Shown here: positions 11,628 to 22,528 of the stretch, piece by piece
How the letters are laid out: each line of letters opens with the position of its first letter
How positions within the stretch are numbered: the first letter of the stretch is position 1
From: Floccularia luteovirens
Taxonomy: Eukaryota; Basidiomycota; Agaricomycetes; Agaricales; Squamanitaceae
Length of the DNA stretch: 64,000 bases
Assembly: GCA_009739215.1 (NCBI GenBank)
Contig: VSJF01000010.1
Coordinates: forward strand, 124,001 to 188,000
Direction: 5' to 3'
The notes under the pieces: model-generated
The model's database searches: none
What the model was told of the DNA's origin: nothing
Seen by the model: the letters and a program-made list of their open reading frames with translations, nothing else
Position numbers and translations under genes: made by a program

Positions 11628-11802
11628 TATAGCAGGTAGACAGGAATTGAATGGAGATTAAATAGAATTAGAGAATGTTTATTAGAATATGATGAGGTAG
11701 TTATGGTTATTAAGTTTTATTATGATTGTTAAGTCTACAATGAAGTTGCTGTTTGCTACGACTTAATGTGACTGTGACATGTGACATGTGACACGTCCTA
11801 CA
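11628..11802 (-). mobile_element. Small solo LTR-F (175 bp)
   Basis: Read on the minus strand it runs TGTAGGACGTGTCAC...CTGCTATA. Flanks GTTTA (11,623-11,627) and GTTTG (11,803-11,807) differ by one base. The same sequence occurs at 15,639-15,821, 36,517-36,682 and 58,715-58,879. Confidence 0.75.
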
Positions 11803-12101
11803 GTTTGGGTCGAGGAGGACTCCTTCAGAGTCTCTGTTGCCTGAGGCTGCTCTAGCCTTAGCTGCAGAGGAGGTTGCCCTGTTACAATCTTTGGCTACAT
11901 ATCCGGCTTTACCTACAAAATATACAAAGTTTGTTATCTAATCTATGTTTTCGTTCTTCCGCAGTTAGTTTACCATCCTTACCCAATTTCCCAGTGAGAT
12001 CTGGACCAGAGCGACCGGATTTGGTCTGGGAGGTAGAGGTGGTGGATGTGGAAGTGGTAGATTTTTGTCAGAGTTTGCCTTGCTGGTATTTGCCTGAGTT
12101 T

Positions 12102-12415
12102 TGTTGAGCAGCCATGTGTGCATGACACAGTGGAGAGACTCAAGCCTTACCTTGTGCTTACTTAGTTCACACCTTACGGTTAGTCTTACTACTACTACCT
12201 ATAGAATAGGACGAGGATCTATTCTGCATAAGAGTGTCCTTATATACAGTTCTAGCTGTATGTACATATTTGTGTAAGGGTCCATGACATGATGCATAGG
12301 GCATAGGGCATGGGGCATATGTGAGTGTAGTCATGTGACATATCATCGTGACATATCATCTGACTCATCACCTGACGAATTATGTAATCCATCATGTGAT
12401 CGTGCTGTCACAACA
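12102..12415 (-). mobile_element. Solo LTR-A, 314 bp subtype
   Basis: TGTTGAGCAGCCATGTG...GCTGTCACAACA flanked by AGTTT at 12,097-12,101 and 12,416-12,420. Belongs to the AGCCATCTGTGCATTGCA subtype also seen at 26,856, 29,389 and 55,474. Confidence 0.88.
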
Positions 12416-12883
12416 AGTTTTATCAGTTCGAATGAGTCTCGGTCTTGATAGTGGTACCAATATCCTGAGGCCTTGTTTTCCCTACTAATCTCATTTCAGC
12501 GTTCCCAGTAGCAGGCATCAATGGTCTGTGAAAGAGTTCAGAGTTTGGCTAGACTGTCTGGTTTTCCAATGCAAGAGATTTTCATCTTTGATCCATCTGG
12601 GGAGTCCGGAGTAATAATGTCTTTGCAAAGCCACATTACCCCATCTAACTCTTGTGGAAAGTTAGTTAAAATCTATAATGTACTTCGGAATTCATTGGTT
12701 TTCCTTCATACTCAGATTCTCTAACTGATCTTCTGCATCAGCAATGGGATTGTGTGGTCCAAAGTTGGAACAAAGTTCGGAGACGAAACTCTGGAAATTA
12801 TCCAGCCAGGTAACATTGAGGTCTAGTCCAATGAATTCTGGGATTCAAAATAGTCCAATGCCAAACCTTGGAGGTACAACATG

Positions 12884-13143
12884 TTGGCTGTCACAACCTC
12901 ATGATTACACAATCGTCACACCATTAGATTACCAATCACTGAATTCCATATATAAGTCTCGTCACAGCATACAATGCACCTTAGTTTATTCTCTCATAAA
13001 CTCAGGTGTAAGTACACACTTCATATTACAACAAATATACTATAGATTAATTCTTTTACTTAGCTTACCTTTCCATTAATAGGTACAGCTCAAATAAAGT
13101 TTATTCTCTCGTAAACTAAGGTCTTACCTTTCCATTAATAGAA
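12884..13143. repeat. Unclassified 260-bp insertion in gypsy gag
   Basis: Splits the gag reading VTFAL / LYLQGLALDYFE. It holds two near-copies of TTTATTCTCTC(A/G)TAAACT and two of CTTACCTTTCCATTAATAG, so it is itself internally repeated. No LTR ends or clear target duplication were found. Confidence 0.5.
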
Positions 13144-13731
13144 CTGTCTAATTGCTAGATAACAATGCAAAGGTAACCCTTGCTTTATCTGAGGCATAGG
13201 CAGATGGACAGGATCTGAAATAAAGTTGGAGTTGGATGAGGAAGGTAGTGAGTTTTCGAGGGTCATTCCCATTGAAAGGGTCAGGGTCTCAGGACTTTAG
13301 GCTAGTCTGAAGATGATTTGTTAAACGTACAGATGAGGTCATGGATGGCCATGATGAGTTCCTCAGTGGGGAAGCTACTTCTAGCTGCTAAGTCTGGAAC
13401 ATGGACCAGGAGACTGAGGTGTGGAGACAGGAGGTTTTATGTCCTGTTCCTTGGTGATAGGAGCAAAAGGTGTGTTGGAGAACTCGGGATTGATTCCAAA
13501 TCCTGGACTGAAATTGGTGGCTATTGGAGGTTGTTCTAAGGTAAAAAATTCAGAGGGTGGTGGAGGATGTTCCACAGTGAAAGGAATGAATGACGGAGTA
13601 ACGGGAGATGTGGGACAGGTGAGTAGTTGGCAATCTTGAGATGGTGTGATATGAAGTGGTCCTTCTTGACCTGCGTTTTGTGAGGTTCTAGAAGTATGAG
13701 GGGGCATGCAAATATGAAAGTCGAACAGATA

Positions 13732-13744
13732 GTAGTTTGAATAT
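13732..13744 (-). promoter_or_regulatory. Chromovirus primer-binding site, self-primer type
   Basis: On the minus strand ATATTCAAACTAC lies two bases after the 5' LTR end. It is the exact complement of GTAGTTTGAATAT in the LTR (plus coordinates 13,949-13,961). No tRNA 3' end is matched. This is the Tf1/sushi arrangement, in which the 5' end of the RNA folds back as primer. Confidence 0.75.
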
Positions 13745-13746
13745 AC

Positions 13747-14229
13747 TGTCAAGAGCTGACTTCAGGGTCAACTCCGTGAACTCGGAGTTAACTCCCGTCG
13801 GATGTTAGATGCGGCTTCAACGATGTCCGTTGCACCCTGCCAACTTCCAATGTCTAATTTATGAACACTGAGGTTTGTGTCCGAAGACTGGAGTAGTTGC
13901 GGGAAGAGAACAGAACTTAGAGAGGAACAAGATTACGAGTCTTAGTTGATATTCAAACTACAGAACTGTGTACATCTCTGTAGTTTAAGTACTGGTAACA
14001 ATATGTGAATATCCCTGAGGGTGGTAATGCAGGGAGGTACATTTAAAAGGGACAAAGGAATGACAGAAATAGGAAAAGTGTTTGTTACAAATGTTATGTA
14101 ATATGGAGGATGTATGTCTGGAAAATGGAGAAAAGGTAAAGGGTGATTAAAAGAAGTCTGAGATGTGAGGAAATATGTCCGAGGTACGGTTTAGATATCT
14201 GAGGTATCAGAGGTGTTTGGATCCTGACA
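13747..14229 (-). repeat. Chromovirus 5' LTR (483 bp)
   Basis: Intact sibling of 5,001-5,862. Ends TGTCA/TGACA; carries the self-primer donor sequence at 13,949-13,961. The transcript is expected to begin near 13,961 on the minus strand if the Tf1 rule holds. Confidence 0.88.
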
Positions 14230-14470
14230 CTAATTATCCATGTAGATTGGTACTAGTTTTATGAAGGGTAAACCAATATCTCACCAAAATAGATATATAG
14301 AATACCCTATACACAAGGAACATAGATGCTACCATAACAAATACTCAACCACTCTTAAGAGAGTCAAGCAAACACACTGGGAAGACTGGCTAAGCACTAT
14401 AGTTGATGATACTGTGTGGGATGCACACTGATTCATCTCAGTCCCAGACTTGGATGGCACAAAAGCCAGA
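14230..14470 (-). pseudogene. Copia RNase H fragment, part 2
   Basis: The minus strand gives a degenerate copia RNase H: VEYLLW (for AEYVAM), then DIGLPFIKLVPIYMDN, which joins in frame to QGANFIASNP at 5,000 when the chromovirus is removed. Upstream it is cut by a partial LTR at 14,479, so the reverse transcriptase is missing. Confidence 0.7.
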
Positions 14471-14478
14471 ATCCCCAC

Positions 14479-14760
14479 TATTGAGCAGTCATCTATATAT
14501 TGCACAGTGATAGAGACTCAGTCTTACCTTGTGCTTACTTAATCATATACTTAGGTTAGTGTTACTACTACTTATCCAGAAAGGACTATCTTTATTAAAT
14601 GATAGAGAGTGTCCTTATATATAGTATTGCTATATGTACATATTTGCATATAGTGGTCCATGCTCTGGTCTACATAATCACATATCTACTTCATAGAACC
14701 TCATAGAAGATTGTAGAACATGCTTAGTCATATGGCATGTAACATAAGGCATAGATAGAT
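14479..14760 (-). mobile_element. Partial LTR-A
   Basis: Begins TATTGAGCAGTC (TG changed to TA) and follows the 29,389 copy for about 280 bases. It stops near GCATAGATAGATCAC, lacking the CAACA end. No target duplication. Confidence 0.75.
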
Positions 14761-15638
14761 CACCTAGTGTTCCCACACTTCCAGCCTTATTGTAAAGAGC
14801 ATACATGTGTGTCTCCATTCTTAATTAGGCTTGACTACTCTAACACCCAATACTAGCAATAAAACCAGTCCCAAATACCATCTTAGAACTATGTTCCAAC
14901 CAAAGCTAATGCAGGATCAATGTTAGGATCATGTACATCTAGTCAGGTATACTCAGATTCAGTAGGAGGAGGGATAGTGCTTGAGTTTGGTGGGTTATGG
15001 TCAGTAATATCTGGCACTATGCTCAAAGTATGATTGGTGCTGGAACTTGTGGGATTGTTTGTATTTTCAGTCTTGCTGTCATCACTCAGGATAATTTCTT
15101 GACTTTTTGGTATGTTTGGTTGCTATCGACTCTTGCCAGCATCTGATCACTGGCGTCAGGGGAGTGGAGGCTGAATTTCACCTCTTGCCATTTGTTCTTT
15201 GTATTTTTCTTCAAGCTGAGCAAACTCTTGTGCAGAAAGGTTTTTCCAGTGTGTTTTTCCTTCCATCCAACTTGCTTGAAGAGATTCAAGGACAGTGTAA
15301 GAGTTTGAATGAGAGCTTAAATTTTCAAAAGATATATTAGTGGGCTATCCTTCAATCTTAACATGATATCATTAAATGACATTGCATCAGTAGTGTTTCC
15401 AGTGCATAACAGCCTTTGGGTCACCAGTAATGGATTATTAGTAACAAAAAATTAGATAATTGAATATACAATTTAAAGGATGATGTTCTGTATATTGGAG
15501 TGCAAATCTGAGATGCTGTCTCTGGTAATTTTGAGCTGCTCCTATAGAGCAAAAGTTAGTCTAATAAATGTTAGATAATTAGTAAAATTACTCACCTCCA
15601 AGGCCCTGTAAGGTGAAGCCTTGCAGTTTACCTAGAAC
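14761..15638 (-). other. Unclassified stretch with an ORF fragment
   Basis: About 880 bases. On the minus strand near 15,180-15,280 a coding-like run, KNLSAQEFAQLEEKYKEQMA, is followed by a Ser/Thr/Pro-rich tail (SSSTNHTLSIVPDITD) with a few stops. Not recognised; it has the look of a TE-carried protein. Confidence 0.3.
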
Positions 15639-15821
15639 TGTAGGACATGACATGCTGTCACATGTCACAGTCACATTAAGTCGCAGCAAACAGTAACTTC
15701 ATGTAGACTTAACAACAACAACACCAATAAAACAATAACCATAACTACCTCACTATGTTCTAATAAACATTTCCTTCTCATATTTAATACTCTTCATTCA
15801 ATTTCCTGTCTAGTTGCTATA
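15639..15821 (+). mobile_element. Small solo LTR-F (183 bp)
   Basis: TGTAGGACATG...TTGCTATA flanked by AGAAC at 15,634-15,638 and 15,822-15,826. Confidence 0.8.
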
Positions 15822-15826
15822 AGAAC

Positions 15827-17341
15827 TTCTTGACTATTCATGCCTAAAACACCTTCAAAGAAGTTCTCCACTACTCCTCAGTGGAAATAGTAATGTTTTT
15901 AATAGGTAGATTGATAGTTTCTGGAACAGTAAGCAGTATATGCTCAGATCCAGTACAAGCATGTAAGTTGTGCAACTAACATAATGTATATCAGTGACAT
16001 GTGTGTAAAATATAAAATATAACATACCTCTGTCTCAAGACTCTTGAGGGATTGAGTTACATCATTCACTTGGGATCTAGTTGTTTGACGGTGGCCAGTG
16101 GCATGGGTAGGTCTTATAGTCTTCAAAGTGGCATATTAGGTCCTTATGTTGATCAGATATGAGCATGTTGTACTCGTCCCTGATGCTTCTTGACAAGCTG
16201 TAGAAGGACTTCCTTCCTAGTATAATTAGCTAGCAGATAGAAAATCATTAGTATAAGATTAACATTATAGTACAAAGGCCTTACAGCAATTCTTCTTATC
16301 TGTAAGGGGAACCCCAAGTTCAACCTTTTGAATCCTTCAAAACCACTCAGCAATATCTTGACACCACTTCCCACTACCCTCAATACAACTTCAACATGCT
16401 TACTATCAGGGAGTGAGGAGTTATATATTTAGATACAGTTACTAAGGTTGCCACCCATCTAAGATGGTAACCCTCCTTTGATACCTCTTCTATTTTTATC
16501 CACATATATAGCAACACCCCTGGACTAGAAATCCTTAGACTTTTCTCTTCAGATTCCCTGTCCAGGTAAGTAGATAGAATATGTATACTTTACAATATAA
16601 TAACCTTGGATTTCCTGTCCAGTTTGACATGCTTCCTGTTTCGCAGCCTGTTGCAACACTTCGAAAGCATGCACTGCACAAACTGCCCAGTTGCCCTTAT
16701 AGGAAAAGCATTTTACAAAGCAGGCAGACAAGCCATGAAAAGTATGTATATCTTACTATGTTTTCCATCACCTGATAATATATGGTTAGCAATGGGTAGA
16801 TATGAAGAGTTCACCACAAATTACTATGAACAATGTGAGCAGTATAGATAATGCAATCTCTGGATCAATGACAGACCCATTAATGGGACAATATTACATT
16901 CAGACACTTGATGAGGCACAGCTGATCTTAAATCCAAAGCAAGAAGGTACTAGTATCGAGCAAATGTGAACACATATTCAATGTGTCAGCCAAACAAGTG
17001 GTGATCCCTACCTATTCACATTATCTACTGGAGGTACAACTAAAAATCATGATACTTCTGCAGGTAAAACCAAATCTGACATCTCAGATCACTGGATACA
17101 CCACTTCACATTGAAATGTTGATGATTTATCGAGGGAGCATTATTGTCATCTTATACTACACATATCATTCTCATTAATAGACTAATCCCAATTCATTTA
17201 TACTCATAATAGTTTGGTTATCAAGACATAATCCAACTACAAATGCACAAGTTCTTGTTTAGGCAATGACTTTATTATTCATATATAGACAATGTGGTAT
17301 TAATCTTGTATGCCAAGAAGGAAATCTGTTATAGTCACTAG
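15827..17341. other. Mixed remnants, including a gypsy-2 leader copy
   Basis: 16,300-16,750 repeats the leader found twice in tandem at 57,050-57,800, including the CTGTCCAG|GTAAGT...CCTGTCCAG intron-like segment and CPVAL-type coding. A short minus-strand ORF near 16,030-16,120 (RQTTRSQVNDVTQSLKSLE) and the stretch 16,860-17,340 could not be classified. Confidence 0.35.
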
Positions 17342-18258
17342 CTATATCTCACTATCATCCCCATTATCTTCTGCATCAGTACTAGCATAAACATCATTGC
17401 AAGCAGACAGTTCTTTGTCAGTAAGTGCACCTTTTACACTAGCATAAGGAATTGGAACTGAGTCAAGACAGGTATCATGATCAGAGACACTTGTAAAAAG
17501 AGGGCTCTTTTCAATTTTATCTAGTTGCTAGAGATAAGTCTTGTAAATAGCATTGTGCAAGGACCAGCAAAATTGTAATTCTGAGGAAAGAAGTGGGTCA
17601 GTAAGGCCAAGGGAGGAGATCATTTTTGACATATAGATTGATTCATCTATAATGAATATACGTAGCCATCGGATCTCCACATTGAGCTAGACTAGCTCCT
17701 CCTTTGCTTGACATAGTTTGAAGTACTTGGTGGTGGCTTCTTGTTGTGAAGATTGTACACATAATTGTGTTTGAATATCCAAGTGTGAGAGGTGTAATAA
17801 ATCAAATTCAGAAACAAAAGTATAGTCTGCAATTTCTTTCCATAAAAGCAGTGGGCATGGGGGATTGAGTTGAGCAGCCTGTGTGTTATAATAATGCAGA
17901 GCTTTCCTGATTGCTTCTGATTGCCATTTAAGAGCTTTTCCAATCTGACACTATAGTTTGTATCCTTGTGAAGTCAAAGTTAACCATCTAGAAAAACAAT
18001 AATAATATAATTACTAACCAGTTCCAGACGTACTCATCTTAGCCAGTTCAAATAGCTGCATCACAACAAGCCATTCCAGCTCATCTAATGCTTGTGAATA
18101 GTCAGTAAGCATAGTCTGCTAGTAGTACTCAATATACTCTGGCATTTTCTTTATCCAGTGCTGGGTTATACCAAGTCTAATCTCATGCAACCCCACCAGT
18201 TCCTCAGCATTCTGCAACTTTATATATGCTGTGTCAACAGAGTCTCGGGCTTTGCCAA
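17342..18258 (-). pseudogene. KDZ-type transposase, C-terminal fragment
   Basis: The minus strand encodes the C-terminal part of a Kyakuja-Dileera-Zisupton transposase as found in basidiomycetes: ITQHWIKKMPEYIEYY, then ALDELEWLVVMQLFELAKM and SGTG|GYKL across an intron (GTTAGT...CACAAG), then IGKALKWQSEAIRKAL and PPCPLLLWKEIADYTFVSEF, then YFKLCQAKEEL and LNVEIRWL. It ends with an acidic tail ADEDNG-type and a TAG at 17,342-17,344. A handful of stops (YY*QT, L*LN) make it dead. Its N-terminal part is cut off by the copia LTR at 18,259. Confidence 0.8.
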
Positions 18259-18272
18259 TGTTGCGACAGCAA
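18259..18272 (+). repeat. First 14 bases of a copia 5' LTR (LTR-A5), severed by an inversion
   Basis: TGTTGCGACAGCAA is the start of LTR-A in plus orientation. The next bases are the inverted gag, and the rest of the same LTR is found reversed at 18,781-19,121. Joining 18,272 to 19,121 (complemented) restores a normal LTR. Confidence 0.8.
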
Positions 18273-18490
18273 TTTCTCTTCTTCTGTCATAGATTTCATG
18301 CTGGCTGGCTTTGGCCATATGCTCATGCCATTGAAATGGCCTCATAGATCTTTTCCTTCAACAGCATCTTGAAAATGGAATGCAAAGATTGCCCAGTTCT
18401 TTCTGGAGGGCTTGAGACATGGAACATTTGATAAGAGGGTATTGGAGAGTGAAGTAGCAGCGAGGGACATGATCAATGAGAGGAATAGCA
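18273..18490 (-). pseudogene. Element D gag, N-terminal half (inverted)
   Basis: The minus strand reads MSLAATSLSNTLLSNVPCLK, then NWAIFAFHFQDAVEGKD and GHFNG, to MTEEEK. This is the start of a copia-type (UBN2-like) gag: a short N-terminus, then NWAIF.FRFQDA.EAK..WGHFDG. It continues at 19,122 on the other strand. Confidence 0.75.
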
Positions 18491-18499
18491 GTGGGTGTG

Positions 18500-18513
18500 A
18501 GGGCCCAATAACC
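18500..18513 (-). promoter_or_regulatory. PBS of element D
   Basis: On the minus strand GGTTATTGGGCCC follows the LTR end directly. It is the half-tRNA-iMet type site with one extra T compared with the copia-A site. Confidence 0.6.
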
Positions 18514-18689
18514 TGTTGAAATAAATAGTAAACTTTTTAAAAGAGTGGATAGAGTTTATGCCAAACTGCCTTATATTAATGAGTGCAAGCTACTAAAAAT
18601 TTATACTACTAGTTATATAAGCAAAAAGCAGAGCAACAAACAATTAAAGGTAATAAACAGGGCTTATACTGCTCTTGGTTATTCCAACA
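18514..18689 (-). repeat. LTR-D, 5' copy (176 bp), now inverted
   Basis: TGTTGAAATAAATAG...TTATTCCAACA on the plus strand. Its partner at 22,529-22,704 is in the opposite orientation because of the inversion. GAGAG (18,690-18,694) is the complement of the CTCTC at 22,705-22,709. Confidence 0.82.
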
Positions 18690-18768
18690 GAGAGTCACTT
18701 CTCTAAAGGTAAGGACATAGTTCTGGTTATTATAGGCAGCAACAAACGCACCATTGAGACCAGCACCA

Positions 18769-18780
18769 GGGCCCATAACC
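18769..18780 (-). promoter_or_regulatory. Primer-binding site of copia copy A
   Basis: The minus strand reads GGTTATGGGCCC directly after the LTR end CAACA. This matches the anticodon stem-loop of initiator tRNA-Met, as known for Drosophila copia and yeast Ty5. Confidence 0.8.
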
Positions 18781-19121
18781 TGTTGAGCAGCACCCTGTAT
18801 TATACAGTAGAGGAGACTGTTCTTACCTTAGAGCTTACTTAGACTTAGAGACTTAGAGCTAGTACTGACTACTACAAAGTAAATTCGACAAAGGACATAA
18901 GGTCTAGTAGCTCTACTTATATACATAATTGGTGTTTGTACACCTTTGTGTAATGGTCTGTGTGCATATACACTAACATATCATGTGACTACATATAGAA
19001 CCTTATAGAAGATTATAGAATATTTGTGAAGATCACATACCATAGAGCATATGAGTGTGAGACATGTCATTAGTCACAGTGTTCCATCACATGATCAATT
19101 ATGTAATCAGTCATGTGATTG
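18781..19121 (-). repeat. Main part of LTR-A5 (inverted)
   Basis: TGTTGAGCAGCACC... on the plus strand, ending abruptly at GTGATTG where other copies continue TTGCTGTTGCAACA; the missing end is at 18,259-18,272. Confidence 0.82.
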
Positions 19122-19889
19122 TGAGCTATAGAAAGATGGAAACAGAATGAATGGTCAGCAAAAACATTGTTAACACAAAGATTACCTGATTCTGCAATAA
19201 TGAGAATATGAAACAAGCCTAGCACTGCAGAAAGATGGGCCGTCGTAAAGGCCAACTACACAGATAAAGGTGTCTTTGCACAAATGGAACTTAGGACAAA
19301 GTTCCTTGAATCAAAGTGCCCCTACAAAGGCAATGTTCGCAAGTTTCTTGAAGATCTTCAAAACAAACATAAAGAACTAATGACTGTAGAGGTGCAAATC
19401 AGCAATATGGACTATAGGTCCACAATAATCTCATCCTTACCTCATTACTTGGCAAACTACACATCTACAATATTTGCAAGTGCTCAACTCTATTCTAAAC
19501 CTCGAACAGTTGATCTAGACTTACTGATTTCCATTATTTCCAAAGAGTACAAACATCAAGGAAGCCATTGATCCTGAAAAGAGGCTAACAAGCCAAAAAT
19601 GGATGAAAATGATGAGGCTCTTGCTGCCTCAGAAAACTCGAAGAAAAAAGGAGTTTGCTGGAACTGTGGAGAGAAAGGGCATTTCAAGGATAAGTGTCCC
19701 AAACCCAAAAAAGAGAAAGATGACAACTTACCCAAGAAAGTCGACACAGTCAATGCTGTTAAAGACTCTGACTCTGAAGGGGGAGGAGCCTTTTTCATGG
19801 AGCTCGAAAGTGATGACAAATCAGCAAATTTTGAAACAAAAAATAAAACAGAATGTACTGAGGAAGATTGGTTCACTGAAGGCAAGTGA
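19122..19889 (+). pseudogene. Element D gag, C-terminal half with zinc knuckle
   Basis: Reads AIERWKQNEWSAKTLLTQRL, then AERWAVVKANYTDKGVFAQ, then ELRTKFLESKCPYKGNVRKF, then a long copia gag helical region to EYKHQGSH. After a stop it goes on to a complete CCHC knuckle CWNCGEKGHFKDKCPKPKKE (19,656-19,715) and an acidic tail. The knuckle has all four ligands. Stops at MRI* and near 19,569 break the frame. Confidence 0.8.
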
Positions 19890-22518
19890 TGAAAAGGTAG
19901 AACCTTGCATGGATACCAAGGAGCTATCTAAGATTGGGAAGGGTGAGTGTGGCTCATCTGCCGATGTTGACTTGGACTTGGTTTGCTGGGTAGAACCTCA
20001 AAAATCAGCTGCAGTAACTGTTAACAAAGAAGACAACTTACCTTGTATCGAAATGCATGTCAATATCCCCACAAAAATTCATAACAAAAGGCTGCTCACC
20101 TCTCATCTCGAGGGGGAGGGAGTAGTCAGTATTCGAGAAGATAGGCTATGCACCTTTTTTTCATCCCCAACAGTTATAAATGCATCTCCACATACCCCCA
20201 TATCTCCCCAAACTCAAATGCAGCCCATCCCCAACTGAAAGCATTCAAAAAACGACTCCAGAACCCATTGAAAGTCTTGAAGGCTATGAGTGCACCCTGA
20301 AAGCTTTGAATGCCATGCTTGAGGGGAAGATATTAGCTGAATACCCCCCTAAATGATAATGAAACATATGTACCTAGACTCCCCAGTCCTTCTAACACTT
20401 CTGCATTGCATGTGCATACATGACACTCCCAGAATAGAAGAAGAAAAGACTGCAAAAACAGTGCAGAGAGTCAATAAAAGTACAAAACCAAGCAAAGAAA
20501 CATATCTTACCATGTTTTGGCTACTCCTCATGAGTATTCCCCACTTCCCCAACCTTGCCTGTCCATTTCTCCCCATTTTCCAGGTAGTTCTCTACTCCGT
20601 TATGTGGCTATGGATAGCTGTAACCTTCTTCATCTTCCTAGTGTGCTCTCAAGTGCCCCTGTATGAAATCATGTTGTCAGATTTATCAAACAATGTATAT
20701 AGAATACTCACTACCTTGATATCGAGCTGCTGGGCATCTGAAATGGTTACAAGACTTTTTTCCATTGCAAGTTTCGTCAATGTCGATGAACACAAGCTGT
20801 TGAGAATGATTAGATTAGGAATGCATACAAAACAGAAGTATTTTGAAATCAATACTCACCAGATATCATAGTTTTGGTAGCCACATTTGTCGTCTTCACT
20901 GTGGTCATATACCCATGAGTTCTACATCCTCGAAAACAACATGTAACCTGCAAAGAGTTATCAGCAAATGCAGAACAAAATGAAAATGCATCTATTTTGA
21001 TCCTACCAGCCCAACCAATGACCCCAGACCTCCCCAACCATCAAGTCTTGAAGTTATCAATTAATCCATTATGGGAAACCCCCATGGGTTTGAACCAGAT
21101 ATGGTAATACCTCACTCTTTGACAATATAGCTCAAAACCACTCTTCTACAACACATAACACCCTTCTTCAAAACAACTCATGCCTAGTGCTTTTGAAACA
21201 CACTTATCAACACAATTTATCAGGTGGAACTCAGAAGATATCAACATGGACTTGCAGTTTTGAACCAGATCTCAGTTCTAGATCCAGGAACCACTATGGT
21301 GAGCCCAGACCAAACAGTACCTCAGTCTTCCCACCAAGCCTGGAAAATTTCTATAATCCAAAACTGGTACATCAGCAAATGCATCACACTGCATTAGGAA
21401 GTACTCAGTGGTTATGATTACAAGTAATGATGCTGCAAATAGTTATGAAGGGAGTGCAATTTATTTCAAAGAAAACTTTCCATTTTATTCATTTTTTTAC
21501 ATACTTCCCCTGTTTCAAAATTCTTCACTAGTACAATCACTTTAAAATTTCATAGTTAAAATTTATGTTTCAAGTATCTTACTATATCATAGTAGATATA
21601 AATAGGGCTTGAAACAGAACAATAAAACAAGTTAATTTTCCCCTTCACCTTAGTATTCAAAAGGCAAAACCTCAGTTTCAATATCTCATTCTATTCTAAA
21701 GGATCTTATTGATTATCCTTCAAACCACTACTATCATCATTTACCTCATTTACAAGTCCAGCAAAAAATCTTGAAGATAGAATTCAAAACTTTGAAACCA
21801 AGATCTAATTGCTTTGGATCTACAAAAGAAACATTTCAAAGTAGAACAAAATATTATCTTGATAAGTTTCATTTACTTAAAAACTTAAAAACATTCTGTT
21901 TCAAAAGCCATTGTCTTTATACATTTTATTTCTTATTCTACAAGTGACAGTTTAGGAATTGCAGATAGAAGTACTGCACCCCAAGGACTTCTAAGTCCAA
22001 CCACAACTCAAACTCTTCACTGTCAAGCCTAGAAGTTGAGAAACGCATTAATGATCCCCCATGTACACACAGAGGATCAGAAGATAACGAGGAATGCATC
22101 AAACAACAAACGTATTGATGCGATCACTCACATGATCAAACCTCGTGTTGTGGCTGTGTAAATCAACAAATGTTAAAAGGTACAAACATTTTGACTTATC
22201 ACTGAGATCGCCAAGATTACTGAGATCACCGAACTTCATGGAAAATCATGTGATCATGCATTGTTGTACCTTCTCTTCATTATCACCTTACCATATATCT
22301 TGACACCTGGCTGCATTTTTGCACTGTTTTTGACACTCTAACCATTGTTAGAACTGTCTCATTTTTCTCTATCATTTGGTATCATTACTTTATCAAAATC
22401 ATTCCATTTAACTATTCGTTTATTAAAATCATTGACAATTCCTTACTATAGTCTGTCTTTTTGAACTCATTTCTTTTACTAATACTTTAGCATACTACTA
22501 CATGGACTTATATAGCCT
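19890..22518 (+). other. Element D internal region without recognisable pol
   Basis: About 2.6 kb. An open stretch to 20,238 (DTKELSKIGKGECG, Ser/Pro-rich end) follows gag in another frame. A 172-codon ORF (20,353-20,871) has a hydrophobic stretch near residues 55-100, which may be chance in AT-rich DNA. From 21,420 the sequence is AT-rich and closed. No protease DSG, integrase HHCC/DDE, RT YVDD or RNase H motif was found. Confidence 0.5.
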
Positions 22519-22528
22519 TGAGGGGAAG
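22519..22528 (+). promoter_or_regulatory. Polypurine tract of element D
   Basis: TGAGGGGAAG directly before the 3' LTR-D (22,529), confirming plus-strand polarity of the element. Confidence 0.65.

Larger units (their letters stand above)
11803..13740 (-). pseudogene. Gypsy gag with zinc knuckle, interrupted
   Basis: Minus-strand gag: a Pro-rich N-terminus (PPPPSEFFTLEQPP, 13,550); the retrotransposon-gag core DPDPFNGNDPRKLTTFLIQL (about 13,250); then, after a 260-bp insertion, LALDYFE and NVTWLDNFQSFVSELCSNFG (12,750-12,870); and a zinc knuckle CIFCGKAGYVAKDC near 11,900 whose His is Tyr. LTR-A at 12,102-12,415 separates knuckle and core. The knuckle His change and the stops show it is dead. 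Confidence 0.8.
5001..14229 (-). mobile_element. Ty3/gypsy chromovirus, near full length but decayed
   Basis: Two LTRs (5,001-5,862 and 13,747-14,229) flank gag, protease, reverse transcriptase, RNase H, integrase and a chromodomain in the Ty3 order, all on the minus strand. Flanks are CTGAT (4,996-5,000) and CTAAT (14,230-14,234), a 5-bp target duplication with one transition, and the copia RNase H reads across the empty site. Inside are LTR-A copies (5,278 and 12,102), LTR-E (6,315), a small LTR-F (11,628) and an unclassified 260-bp insertion in gag (about 12,884-13,143), all younger than this element. Many Arg codons have become stops, for example CGA to TGA in the integrase. Confidence 0.9.
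18273..19121 (-). other. 849-bp inverted segment
   Basis: Contains, all reversed: the gag N-terminus and PBS of element D, LTR-D, its 5-bp duplication, the leader and PBS of copia copy A, and most of LTR-A5. Both breakpoints can be read: 18,272/18,273 and 19,121/19,122. Re-inverting restores an LTR on one side and the gag frame (MTEEEK | AIERWKQNEW) on the other. Confidence 0.8.

Noticed and set aside
20353..20871. ORF with a hydrophobic stretch after gag in element D, possibly envelope-like
   Set aside because: No signal peptide, no cysteine pattern, no second copy; AT-rich DNA easily gives such runs.
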